The notes under the pieces were generated by a model. It did not search any database, was not told the DNA's origin, and worked only from the letters and a program-made list of their open reading frames with translations. From contig NC_079382.1 of the NCBI RefSeq assembly GCF_021018895.1, positions 24,152,501 through 24,216,500 on the forward strand: a stretch of DNA of 64,000 bases, in the 5' to 3' direction. This stretch comes from Seriola aureovittata (Eukaryota; Chordata; Actinopteri; Carangiformes; Carangidae). Shown here piece by piece: positions 11,687 to 23,027 of this stretch; within the stretch, counting starts at the first letter, position 1, and each line of letters starts with the position of its first letter. The translations under genes were made by a program, and so were the position numbers.

Positions 11687-12873
11687 CCAGCACGCCACAC
11701 AGTGCCACCGGCATCAGTCCGAGTTTCTCTGGTTCAGGTGTATTTTCATGAAGCAGCAGCAGGTGGAGCTAAATTGAAATACTTCACACTGAGACTGAGT
11801 CACCTGCTTCCCAATCAGAGGTTTGTAATTAGAGTCAGTATTCCTCAGTAGAAGAAGAAATACTGACTCATAATGTCATCCTCATCAGCTTGTCTCTGTC
11901 CTGATCCTCAGTCTCAACTCCGGGACCTGGTCTGCCTGAAATCCAGATCTCAGGACACAGACCCGTTTATTTCTGAGGAATAATCGTAAAAAATAAAATC
12001 ACCTGCATCAAGAGACATGTGACTGATCACGTGTTCAGGACAGAGTACAGGCCCGGCCCGGCTCGGCTCGGATCAGGAAACCCTTGAGGGGATCAGCGTG
12101 AGTCTAAACCGGGACACAGAGGCTGATTATGATCTGCGGGAGGCCGCGGCAGTGACGCAGCAGCAGACCGGGGTTAACCCTTCAGAGCGCGGCTGCTGCA
12201 CCGCGCGACGTCGCGGTCACCTTCAGCTCGGTGCTCGGGATTCACTGTACCGAACAGAACCGGGTCCGGTCCGTTCCACCCGAACCATAACGACGGAGCA
12301 GCTCATTAAAGATGAAATATTAAACTGAGCGTGCGCTGTGTGTTTGTTTAAAGAGGAGACGTGAGGACAGACGGTGATGGAGACTGACGCAGCGGCGCCA
12401 ACAGCCGCAGTGTCTCCGCTGTCTGTCCTCATTATGCAGATTAAGGACTTTTGACGGCGGGCTGGATTTAAGGTGGATTTATTTAAGGGCCTTTTGTTCC
12501 AACCTGCATATTCAGATTCAAAGGTGTTCGAGTTACTGAGTGAGATTAAAGATGATCAGCTGATCCGGTGTATCCGCGAGACTGCGCAACACCTGCAGAC
12601 AGAACGGACTGCAAGGTCAGAGAGACAGAGAGAGACAGAGAGAGAGAGACAGGCTCTCTGCAGCTCAACAGCGGGTAAACAGCCAGTAACCCTCCTGTCT
12701 CTCTCTCTCTGTCTCTTCCCGCTCCTTTGTTCTTTAACCCTCTGTCTCTCACTGATTCCCTCCCGTTTGTCTGACGGCCGCAGAGCGCGGGCCTCAGATT
12801 TTAACCGATAACTTGATGCATTGATGAGTTGATGAGCTGTGCTGTGATTGGTCAGAACTAAAGCAGCTCCTAC

Positions 12874-13022
12874 CTGTCGGTTCAGTCTGCGGTGATGTGG
12901 TCTGGTCTGGAGCGGGTCTGGGTCTGCTGCTGCTGCTGCTGCGGATTAAAGCGGCTCTCAGCCTTTTATATCCGCCCCCCGCTCCTCATTGGTTCCTATT
13001 TACAGTCCATTCATTCCATTGG
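12874..13022 (-). promoter_or_regulatory. ckb: ckb promoter and non-coding exon 1
   Basis: On the - strand a TATAAAAGG box lies at 12962-12970, with CCAAT boxes at 12988-12992 and 13018-13022 upstream and GC-rich sequence between. A start about 30 nt below the TATA box (near 12940) would give a short untranslated first exon ending at the donor CGACAG|GTAGG (last base 12874). That exon would splice to the acceptor at 11318, 21 nt before the ATG. A TATA- and CCAAT-driven promoter with a non-coding first exon is the known CK arrangement. The transcription start is inferred. Confidence 0.75.
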
Positions 13023-13137
13023 TCAGAGAGCTGCTGAAGGTCACGTGGTATGTCTCTCGTCCCCTCTCTCACTCTGCTGACACAGGTTCAGGTCCTGCCG
13101 CAGTGCCCCTGAGCAACACCCTGATGAAGATGATGAG

Positions 13138-13138
<1 letters not shown>

Positions 13139-13170
<32 letters not shown>

Positions 13171-13388
13171 GGGGGGGGGTCAATAACTGATCAGTTTTTA
13201 TTGACAATGAAGAAACTGTTGCAGCCTGACAGCTGATTGTAAACTGAACAGGTCCAGGTCTCAGAGCAGAGTCAGAGTCCGTCCACAGGACCAGAACCAC
13301 AGGATGATGTGGACCTGTCTCACACACACACACACACACTGCCCTCACCTCAGTCCTGTGTGTGTGTGTGTGTGGGGGGGGGGGGGGT
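13139..13388 (+). repeat. GT/CA dinucleotide and poly-G tracts upstream of ckb
   Basis: (GT)n then G10 at about 13140-13179, (CA)n at 13321-13339, and (GT)n then G12 at about 13358-13387. They sit just upstream of the ckb promoter. Confidence 0.9.
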
Positions 13389-13431
13389 GACAGAGCACTT
13401 TCTCCTGCAGCTTTAAATTATTCATCACCTA

Positions 13432-13435
<4 letters not shown>

Positions 13436-13485
<50 letters not shown>

Positions 13486-13695
13486 AGTATGAGTGAGTGA
13501 GTCTGTGTGTGAGTGTGTGTGTGTGTGTGTGTGTTGTGTGTGTGAGAGAGTGTGAGTGTGAGAGAGTGTGTGTGTGTGTGTGTGTGTGAGTGTGAGAGAG
13601 TGTGTGTGAGAGAGTGTGTGTGTGTGTGTGTGTGTGTGTGAGAGTGTGAGTGTGAGAGTGTGTGTGTGAGAGTATGAGTGAGTGAGTGAGTCTGT

Positions 13696-13736
<41 letters not shown>

Positions 13737-13840
13737 TGTGAGTGTGAGAGTGTGTGTGTGTGTGTGTGTGAGAGTGTGAGTGTGAGAGTGTGTGTGTGTG
13801 TGTGTGTGAGAGTGTGAGTGTGAGAGAGAGTGTGTGTGAG

Positions 13841-13874
<34 letters not shown>

Positions 13875-14062
13875 TGTGAGTGTGAGAGTGTGTGTGTGTG
13901 TGTGTGTGAGAGTGTGAGTGTGAGAGAGAGTGTGTGTGAGAGAGTGTGTGTGTGTGTGTGTGAGAGTGTGAGTGTGAGAGAGTGTGTGTGAGAGAGTGTG
14001 TGTGTGTGTGTGTGTGTGAGAGTGTGAGTGTGAGAGTGTGTGTGTATGTGTGTGTGAGTGAG
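13436..14062 (+). repeat. Compound TG/GAGAGTGTGAG microsatellite
   Basis: About 620 bp of TG repeats interrupted by GAGAGTGTGAGTGTGAG and GAGTATGAGTGAG blocks, themselves tandemly duplicated. Long SHTHT-type open frames on the - strand are artefacts. Confidence 0.95.
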
Positions 14063-14159
14063 ACAAAGAATCACTTGCACAAAAACATCTTCTTCTGTTT
14101 GTCCTGAAATTATAAATAAACATTTACATCTGTTTGTATCTGCTGAGTCTCCTACAGAC

Positions 14160-14466
14160 TGATGATGTCACAGGTGAAGTCACTCCGGTGATGTCATTAA
14201 GGTGATGATGTCACTCAGGTGATGATGTCACTCAGGTGATGATGTCACTCAGGTGATGTCACTCAGGTGATGATGTCACTCAGGTGATGATGTCACTCAG
14301 GTGATGTCACTCAGGTGAGTGACATCACCTGAGTGACATCACTCAGGTGATGTCACTCAGGTGATGTCACTCAGGTGATAACGTCACTCAAGTGATGTCC
14401 CTAAGATGATGATGTCACTCAGGTGATGTCACTCAGGTGATGACGTCACTCAGGTGATGATGTCAC
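14160..14466 (+). repeat. GATGTCACTCAGGT minisatellite with an inverted segment
   Basis: About 18 units of GATGATGTCACTCAGGT and shorter forms. One block is inverted: a perfect 23-bp inverted repeat at 14289-14311 and 14318-14340 with a 6-nt spacer. One unit variant contains a full CRE, TGACGTCA, at 14441-14448. Confidence 0.9.
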
Positions 14467-15879
14467 TCTCTCTGTTGCCGTAGCTCAGTGAAGGTCGAGC
14501 TCTGTCAGCTGTTACACAATCTCCTGTTGGATTAAAGATCACGGAGGATTTCATCTCAGGGAGGGGTGAGTTCTGGCCCCACCCACTCCTGCAGTGATGT
14601 CACGTGCTGGTAGGAGAGAGTTGGGGGTGATTGGTCTGTCAGAGTCAGCTGACTGTTGGACAGAAGGGTTCTACTGGGTTCTAGTCCACTGTGAAGAGAT
14701 CTCATGGTGGACTCTGGTCCTGCTTTTGATCCTCTTGTTTATTTGAGTTAGCCTGTGGTTTATAATTTACTGTCACATGGACCCCCCCCCACAACTGTAC
14801 CAATCTCATTCCCCCAGGCTAAAACCCAGACTACCCATGATGCCTCTGTGGGTGTCATGTGATGTTTGTGATCTTGTCAGAAGAATGAAGTCCTTTCAAG
14901 ACGGAGTCACAGAAGTTCAGATCCAATAATCAATCTCTGAGGGTCTTCGAGGCAATGCTCAGAGACCCTGAGAGACCCTGAGAGACCTGGTGTCCTCTGG
15001 TGGACTCCACAGTGATATGAGGGACTTTCAGAGACATCCACTGAAACCTCTGTGTGTGCTCATGTTTAAATACAAGACTTGGATCTAGTTCTGGACTCTC
15101 CTGATATGAAGGATCTAGTGAAAACTGGATCGATCCTCCAGACTCTTGTTAGATATCGTGAACTCAACTGGATTTTACTGATGTGAACTGGTCCAGTCCC
15201 TCAGCTGCTGGTGAGGAGGAGGCAGCTCAGTCCTCCGGGACCAGAGGGTCCAGAAAACAACAGGATTCAGAGATTCTGGGTCCCTGAGCCTTTCCTCTTA
15301 ATATTCATCATTACCACATGGACCCAGACCTGGACCCTGCAGCAGAGCTGTGATCTGGATTATAAACACCCCCCCCTCATTAGCATATGAACTGCTCATT
15401 AATGAATGAGGTCTTTGTCGGGGAGAGGACACAGCTGACGAGACACCCTCCCTCCTTCAGACCTTCATGTCTCAGTCATGTGTCCGTGCTGGAGGCTGAG
15501 GGGCATGACACCGGCATGATGGCCGTCTCCATGGTAACGCCTGCCTGCTGTGGCCGTCAGCTGCTGCAGGAGGGTGGAGGGGAGCAGTGAGGTCTTTCAG
15601 AGCAGGTTTGTTTCAACCCTGACCCTGAACAGGGCCTTAGAACTGGATCCTGGACTCAAGGTTCTTCATCCCACTGTGTGCAGTAGTGTCCCTGGCCCCG
15701 CCCACTCAGTGACACATGAGCTGAAATGAGGTTTCCATTAAATTCTGCCTCCAGCGCCACCTACAGGTCAAAGGTCTTGTCTGAGAGAAGCAGAGGGCGG
15801 AGCTTAACTGTCCTGCTGTTACATAAGTTTATACTGTTTCTGTGAAGGACAGCTCAACACACGAACACTGGACAACAGT
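14467..15879. other. Unique intergenic sequence between ckb and the retinal tetraspanin
   Basis: No coding exon with splice support, RNA gene or mobile element recognised. Short frames such as 15387-15590 lack any family feature. Confidence 0.5.
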
Positions 15880-16335
15880 AACAACAATAAACAACAATAA
15901 ACAGCAACAACAATAAAGAAATACCAACAATAATAAACAATAACAACAATAAGCGACAATAACAACAATAAACAGCAACAACAATAAACAATAACAACAA
16001 CAACAATAAACAATACCAACAACAATAACAATAAATAACAATAACAATAATAACAATAACAATAAACAGCAACAACAATAACAACAACTAACAATAAACA
16101 GCAACAACAATAACAATAAACAGCAACAACAATAAACAATAACCACAATAACAACAATAACAATAAACAGCAACAACAATAAACAGCAACAACAATAAAC
16201 AGCAACAGCAATAAACAATAACAACAATAAACAACAATAACAATAACAACCATAACAATAAACAACAACAATAAACAATAACAACCATAAACAGCAACAA
16301 CAATAAACAACAACAATAAACAACAATAACAACAG
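15880..16335 (+). repeat. AACAACAATAAACAGC-type low-complexity array
   Basis: About 450 bp of interleaved ACAACAATA, AATAAACA and CAGCAACA units with no G-rich interruptions. The - strand frames (LLLLFIVV) are artefacts. Confidence 0.95.
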
Positions 16336-17226
16336 CAAATACTAAAATGGACTTGAATGAAACTTTATTGTTCCTTAATAGATGAACAGAGAAACAAACA
16401 CAGAGCAGTGATGTGACCTCAGAGCTACAATAGGAAGTAGAGCTGCTGATAAAACTTTATTGTTCCTTCATGGACGAACAGTGGTGTGACCTTCAGGTGT
16501 GAAGCTGACTGATGAAGAGGACGTGACTGTTCTGCGGTGAACTCAGTCAGGTGATGAGCGTTGAATACAAACCAGATACACCACCCCTCCCCCACCTGTC
16601 CCTCCCCCATCCTCCAACAGCATGTAGAGAGGCTGCAGCCCGACTCAGCACTCCCCCTCCCCCTCCCCTCACTGTCATTTATTCATGACCGCACACAGAG
16701 AAGAAGAGGGGGGAGGGGCGTCCTGGTGTCTCCTCTTGTTGCTGTGGAAACCCCGTATCTCCCTGCTGTCAGTTTTTGGTCTGACGTCGTTCACTCGGAG
16801 GAAAAACCAACATCTCCACACTTACGAGGTCGTCAGCTGACATCAGCATCGACGTGAGCTCACCCTACTCCTGCCTGCAGCCAATCACGGCCTTCCTCAG
16901 CCTCCTCCTCCTCTCATTGGCTGAGGATGTCAACAGACTGATGTGGTTCACGTGCAGCGGCAGCAGGTCAGCGAACGCCTCATCAAGAGGAGGACCTGAA
17001 CACAGCAGAGTCCAGATGTGACGGGTGTACAGCTCAGGGACTCCGGGTCACTACGGCAACACAAAATATATAAATATTTATTCTAATGATGTGAATATTT
17101 ATATTATCGTTAATATCATATTATTATTTTTGTATTGGTGATGTGGCAGTGAACAGATGAATGAACAGGAACAACATTCAGTCTCACTGCACACTGTCTG
17201 AGTTGTGGACCTGCATGTTAAATAAA
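16336..17226 (+). other. Intergenic stretch with an orphan poly(A) signal
   Basis: AATAAA at 17221-17226 is followed at once by a GT-rich stretch (TTTTGTGTGTTTG), the layout of a working + strand cleavage site, but no + strand gene was found upstream. A near-duplicate containing ACTTTATTGTTCCTT occurs twice (about 16360 and 16455). Function unknown. Confidence 0.3.
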
Positions 17227-17364
17227 GTTTTGTGTGTTTGAACAAAGCCTGTTGGCAGGGTCTGCAGGTGCAGCGTTTACTGTCCCCTCGTTCATCTGGA
17301 CTTCAGGTCTCCCAGGACTCGTTACCAGGCAACCAGCAGCTAGACACCACGACCGCTTTGTTCA

Positions 17365-17370
17365 GGAGAC

Positions 17371-17412
<42 letters not shown>

Positions 17413-17533
17413 GAGAAAGAGAAAGAAGGAAAGAAAGTGAGAAAGAGAGAAAGAAAGAAAGAGAGAAAGAGAAAGAAGGAAAGAAAGTGAGAAAGAAGGA
17501 AAGAAAGAAAGAGAGAAAGAAGGAAAGAAAGTG

Positions 17534-17564
<31 letters not shown>

Positions 17565-17927
17565 GAGAAAGAGAAAGGAAAGAAAGAAAAAAAGAAAGTG
17601 AGAAAGAAGAAAGAAAGAAAAGAAGTGAGAAAGAAGGAAAGAAAGAAAAAAGAAAGAAAGAGAGAAAGAGAAAGAAGGAAAGAAAGTGAGAAAGAAAGAA
17701 AGAAAGAAAGAGAGAAAGAGAGAAGGAAAGAAAGAAAGTGAGAAAGAAGGAAAAAAAAGAAAGAAAGAAAGAAAGAGAGAAAGAGAAAGAAGGAAGAAAG
17801 AAAGAGAGAAAGAAAGAAAGAAAGAAAGAGAGAAAGAAAGAGAAGAAAGAAAGTGAGAAAGAAGGAAAGAAAAAAAGAAAGTGAGAAAGAAGGAAAGAAA
17901 GAAAGAGAAGAAAGAAGGAAAGAAAGT

Positions 17928-17960
<33 letters not shown>

Positions 17961-18013
17961 AAGAGAAAGAAGGAAAGAAAGTGAGAAAGAAAAAAGAAAG
18001 AGAGAAAGAGAAA

Positions 18014-18046
<33 letters not shown>

Positions 18047-18074
18047 GAAGAGAGAAAGAAGGAAAGAAAGAAAA

Positions 18075-18106
<32 letters not shown>

Positions 18107-18191
18107 GAAAGAAGGAAAGAAAGTGAGAAAGAAGGAAAGAAAGAAAGAAAGTGAGAAAGAAGGAAAGAAAGAAAGAAAGAAAGAAAGAGAG

Positions 18192-18224
<33 letters not shown>

Positions 18225-18522
18225 AAGAAGGAAAGAAAGAAAGAAAGAAGAAAGAAAGAAAGAGAAAGAGAAAGGAAAGGAAAGAAAGTGAAAAGAAGGA
18301 AAGAAAGAAAGAAAGTGAGAAAGAAGGAAAGAAAGAAAGAAAGAAAGAGAGAAAGAAAGAAAGTGAGAAAGAAGGAAAGAAAGAAAGAAAGTGAGAAAGA
18401 AGAAGGAAAGAAAGAAAGTGAGAAAGAAGGAAAGAAAGAAAGAAAGAGAGAAAGAAAGAAAGAAAGAGAGAAAGAAAGAGAGAAAGAGAAAGAAGGAAAG
18501 AAAGAAAGAAAGAAAGAAAGTG

Positions 18523-18553
<31 letters not shown>

Positions 18554-18664
18554 GAGAAAGAGAAAGAAGGAAAGAAAGTGAGAAAGAAAGAAAGAAAGAA
18601 AGAAAGAGAGAAAGAGAAAGAAGGAAAGAAAGAAGGAAAGAAAGAAAGAAAGAAAGAAAGAAAG
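17365..18664 (+). repeat. 1.3 kb GAAA/GAGAAAG polypurine tract
   Basis: An uninterrupted purine strand of GAAA tetramers with GAGA, GGAAA and GTGAGAAAG interruptions. T is almost confined to the AAGTGAGAAAG variant. Frames of over 400 codons on the - strand (SFFLSF) reflect only the repeat. Confidence 0.97.
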
Positions 18665-18822
18665 GGTCTGACCTCAGAGACAAATGTTCTGTTCATGATC
18701 CTTGTGTCTTTAAATGTCCAGTTTCCAGTTTTAACAGAACTGTGACAGTTTGACGTGAAGTTCTGACTTTAGCTAAAGTATCAGCTTCAAAAGTGAAAGT
18801 GCTCATGGTGCAGAATGTGGCA

Positions 18823-18890
18823 CGGCTGGATCCCGGCTGGATTCCGGCTGGATCCCGGCTGGATCCCGGCTGGATCCCGGCTGGATCCCA
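18823..18890 (+). repeat. GGCTGGATCCC 11-bp tandem repeat
   Basis: Six units of GGCTGGATCCC, one reading GGCTGGATTCC and the last diverging to ATCCCAGCTG. Confidence 0.9.
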
Positions 18891-19161
18891 GCTGCAGTGT
18901 TTAGTGGTTCTGAAGTTTGCAGCAGCAGAAAACCTTCATCGGGACAAAATGAATCCTCCTTTGTGTTTCCATGAAACCTTCTCTGCTAAAAACCACTTTA
19001 ACAGATGTTGTAGACCTGGTGTCAGTGTCCTGCAGTGACTCCTGATCAGATGTGACCCAGCTGTTGGACCCTGTGACTGAAGGACTGACACTCCAGAAGT
19101 TACTCAGAGACAGACACTGAGACTTCAGGGTATTATTCAGTTCTGGAACTGTCCTGCAGGA

Positions 19162-20010
19162 TGCTCAGTGGACCTACTGGACTGGTTGGACTGGTTGGAC
19201 TCAGTGGACTGGTTGGACTCAGTGGACTGGTTGGACTGGTTGGACTCAGTGGACTGGTTGGACTCAGTGGACTGGTTGGACTCAGTGGACTGGTTGGACT
19301 GATTGGACTCAGTGGACTGGTTGGACTCAGTGGACTGGTTGGACTGGTTGGACTCAGTGGACTGGTTGGACTCAGTGGACTGGTTGGACTGGTTGGACTG
19401 ATTGGACTCAGTGGACTGGTTGGACTCAGTGGACTGGTTGGACTGGTTGGACTCAGTGGACTGGTTGGACTCAGTGGACTGGTTGGACTGGTTGGACTCA
19501 GTGGACTGGTTGGACTCAGTGGACTGGTTGGACTGGTTGGACTCAGTGGACTGGTTGGACTCAGTGGACTGGTTGGACTGATTGGACTCAGTGGACTGGT
19601 TGGACTCAGTGGACTGGTTGGACTCAGTGGACTGGTTGGACTGGTTGGACTCAGTGGACTGGTTGGACTCAGTGGACTGGTTGGACTCAGTGGACTGGTA
19701 AGACTGGTTGGACTCAGTGGACTGGTTGGACTGGTTGGACTCAGTGGACTGGTTGGACTGATTGGACTCAGTGGACTGGTTGGACTCAGTGGACTGGTTG
19801 GACTGGTTGGACTCAGTGGACTGGTTGGACTCAGTGGACTGGTTGGACTCAGTGGACTGGTAAGACTGGTTGGACTCAGTGGACTGGTTGGACTGGTTGG
19901 ACTCAGTGGACTGGTTGGACTGATTGGACTCAGTGGACTGGTTGGACTGATTGGACTCAGTGGACTGGTTGGACTCAGTGGACTGGTTGGACTGGTTGGA
20001 CTGGAAACAC
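19162..20010 (+). repeat. GGACTCAGTGGACTGGTT minisatellite
   Basis: About 850 bp of 9-bp half-units (TTGGACTGG and ACTCAGTGG) in higher-order blocks. The larger block including GTAAGACTGG recurs at about 19690 and 19855. The unit length is a multiple of three, which explains the 287-codon VGLSGL frame; there is no sign of a gene. Confidence 0.95.
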
Positions 20011-20296
20011 TAATCTGTAGCTGAAACTCAAATCAAACACAAGCAGATCTGACCGGCTAATCCCCCCCCCCCCCCTATTTTGCCCTATTTTCTTTCCTTC
20101 TATACCTCTTTGTTTCCTTTCCTACTTCCCTTTAAACTGACCAGCTTCTCTTTCTCTGTCCACTTTGATCCTGTCTCCATGGCAACTGGTGGGAGGTCAT
20201 GAGGTCATCACTATTGAATAATGAGATACAGCCAACACAGAGACACACACACTCCTTGACCTCTGACCTCTGAGCTTAAACAGTTGGGCTGCTCCT

Positions 20297-20317
20297 TTAA
20301 CGTGTGTGTGTATGTGT

Positions 20318-20391
<74 letters not shown>
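20297..20391 (+). repeat. (GT)n microsatellite
   Basis: About 45 GT units with two TATG interruptions near the left end. Confidence 0.97.
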
Positions 20392-20393
<2 letters not shown>

Positions 20394-20499
20394 ACTGTTA
20401 ACTGTTATGTAACAGCTGATCCCTCAAACACACACACTATTAACAGGTTATTAAAAGTCAGAGAGGATGTGTGAGGAAAACAGATAAGCCTCTTTGCAG

Positions 20500-21535
20500 G
20501 AGAAGGAGAAGGAGGTGAAAGGAGGAAGATGAGGAGGAGGAGGTGAAAGGAGGAAGATGAGGAGGAGGAGGTGAAAGGAGGAAGATGAGGAGGAGGAAGT
20601 GGAGGTGAGAGGAGGCGGAAGAGGAGGAGGTGAAAGGAGGAGGAGGGAGTGTGTATGACATCACAGGCTCTGATTGGCTGCAATGCAACAGCCTGTCACA
20701 GCCTCCAGGTGCATTGTGGGACATGAAGAGATGACCACAGTCATTTAGAAAAAAGCTTGTTTAAGTCCCGTCACCATGGAAACCAACAAACTGAGATTAT
20801 TGATTCAGATCAAGATCAAGCTCCACCCCCTCCGGTCTGTGAAGTCACTGACAGTGCAGGAATGTGATTGGCTGTTCAAGAGAGAATTATGCAATGGGGG
20901 TCGAGGGATGGAGGGATGGAGGGGTGGGGTGTAAGGAAACAAAAGAAGGATGGATGAAAGGTAGAGAGATAAGTAATGAAATAAGGAATGAAGGAAGAGA
21001 GATAAAGGAAGGAAAGGAGGAGAGGAAGGAAGGAAGGTCAGAAAAAGTTGAATAAACCAAAGAGGATGAGGACATTTATAGATGAGAGGAAAGAGAGAGA
21101 GGGAAGGAAAAAAGACAGAAAGAGGAGAAACGAGAGGAAAGAAATGAAGAAAAGGAAGGAAAGAAAGAATGTGAAGAAGGAAAGAATAGAAGAAAGAAAT
21201 GGGAGGAAGAGAAAGAGGAGAAGGAAATGTGGCCGAAAGGAAAGGTAGGAGGGAAGGAAGAAAGGTCACGACAAGAGGATGGAGGGAGATAAGGAAAGAA
21301 GGAAGGAAAGAAGGGAGAAAGGTAGGAGGGGATAAAGGAGGAAATTAGGAATAAAGGAAACGAAATAAATAAAACAAAGGATGGGAGAAAGGAGGCAGCA
21401 GGGTGAGGAAGGAAGGTAGAAAGGGAAGGAAAGAAGGAAACAAAGAAAGTGAACGAAAGAAGGGGAACAAAGGAATAAAGAGGGTAAGGGAGGGAGGGGG
21501 AGAGGAGGAAACAAAGAGGGAGGAGGGGAGAGTCA
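20500..21535 (+). repeat. Purine-rich AGGAGG and AAGGAAAG tracts
   Basis: 20500-20645 is a tandem of AGGAAGATGAGGAGGAGG-type units. 20895-21535 is a longer imperfect GAAGGAAAG/AGGAGG purine tract. The gap between them (20650-20890) is unique. No gene seen. Confidence 0.85.
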
Positions 21536-21659
21536 GTGGGGTCAGCACCAGAGTAATCTGGGGCACTGAGGACCACGTGGCTGTCACCATGGCAACCGTC
21601 TCCCTGTGCAGGTCAGAGAGAAGGAGGCCTCTGATTGGCTGCTGGTATCAGTAGAATAA

Positions 21660-21912
21660 TAACAGTAGTAGTAGTACTACTGTTGTAGTACAAGAGTACT
21701 ACTCGTACAAGAGTACTACTCTTGTACTACCAAGAGTACTACTCTTGTACTTGTACAAGAGTACTACTCTTGTACTACAAGTACTCTTGTACTACTCTTG
21801 TACTACAAAAGTAGTACAAGAACAGTACAAGAGTACAATAGTAGTAGCAGCAGTACAAGAGTAGTACAAGAGTAGTACTACTACAACAGTTGTAGTACAA
21901 CAGTAGTACAAT
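21660..21912. repeat. Palindromic GTACAAGAGTA/TACTCTTGTAC tract
   Basis: A 250-bp tract made of GTAGTACAAGAGTACTAC words in both orientations. Two identical 23-nt hairpins with 11-bp arms and a one-base loop lie at 21705-21727 and 21753-21775, and further partial copies follow. Confidence 0.9.
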
Positions 21913-22019
21913 TCAGCTCAGTGAATCAGTTTATCTATGTCGCCCTCCAGTGGACAAACACAGATATTACATTCTTGTTTGTATTTGTACTTTTCTTTTG
22001 GAAAGCAGTAACGTTACTT

Positions 22020-22356
22020 TTCCTGATGTACTTTTACTTTTACTAAATTATTTTTACTTCAGTATTACTTCAAGTATTCTTTATTTGAAGTATTTTTTAT
22101 TTGAGGTATTTTAATTTGAAATACTTTTATTTGAAGTAATTTTTATTTGAAGTATTTCTATTTTGAAGTATTTTCTATTTGAGGTGTTTTTATTTATTTG
22201 AAGTCAATTTTATTTGAAGTATTTTCATTTGGAGTCATTTTTAAGTGAAGTATTTTTAATTTGAAGTAATTTTACAGTATATTGAAGTACTTTTATTTGA
22301 ACTTTACTCACCTGTCAATCGGTGCTGGTCCTCTGTGTGAACATGAGAGCTGCTGT

Positions 22357-22404
<48 letters not shown>
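22020..22404 (+). repeat. TTTGAAGTATTTTTA degenerate tandem and (GT)n
   Basis: About 22060-22300 holds some 15 diverged copies of TATTTGAAGTATTTT. A (GT)n run follows at about 22361-22404. Confidence 0.85.
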
Positions 22405-22407
<3 letters not shown>

Positions 22408-22483
22408 ACTCATGTTCTCTGGTGATGTTAATTAACTGTAGTGACAGAAACTCACTGACACAGCGTCTTCAGAAACAAATCAG

Positions 22484-23027
22484 TTTATTCAGAGGAAACC
22501 ACATAAGTTGGAGCTAACAGTCTCTGTGCTAAGCTAGGCTAATACACCTACCTCTGATCTGAAGACCTGATGACCCTGCTGAGTCTAAACCTCCACAGAA
22601 AACATTAAACGAGAGAACAGACGAGGTGGAGACAGGAAACGGATGAAGGCATCGAGGTTCGACCGAGGAGGAAAAACATGGAGAGGTCAAAGTTCACAGG
22701 GCTGCAGGTCTGTGTACTGCTCCTGTCATCGGTCCTCCTGGTCTCAGTAACAGCTCTGAGGACCCCCATCACCTGAAGGCTCTGTACCTGACTGACCCAA
22801 CAACAAACACAAACTCACAAGATCCACCTGAGGCTTAAACCAGACCTGCAGAGCTCGGCTCCTCTGTGGCTCCTCAGGGTCTGACACGGGTCAGAGTGAC
22901 CACGGAGCAGTGCATCATGGGACTGTACGTGAGTTAAAGACGCATCAACAGAGCGTCATTTGAAGCCATGGAGGCTCTGTACTGCAGGTGTTCCAGCTGG
23001 GAGGTCAGTGATTCCTCAAGCTGGATG
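22484..23027 (-). promoter_or_regulatory. Retinal tetraspanin 3'UTR with poly(A) signal
   Basis: The - strand AATAAA at 22484-22489 lies about 540 nt past the stop codon, giving a plausible 3'UTR without tandem repeats. Confidence 0.55.

Noticed and set aside
13418..14123. Frames of over 200 codons rich in Ser, His and Thr
   Set aside because: TG/GAGT microsatellite translation.
17340..18696. Two frames of over 440 codons rich in Phe, Leu and Ser on the - strand
   Set aside because: They are translations of the GAAA polypurine tract; the opposite strand and other frames are equally open.
19161..20024. 287-codon open frame with a LVGLSGLVG pattern
   Set aside because: The 9-bp repeat unit is a multiple of three, so any stop-free frame stays open. 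No start context, splice sites or non-repetitive domain.
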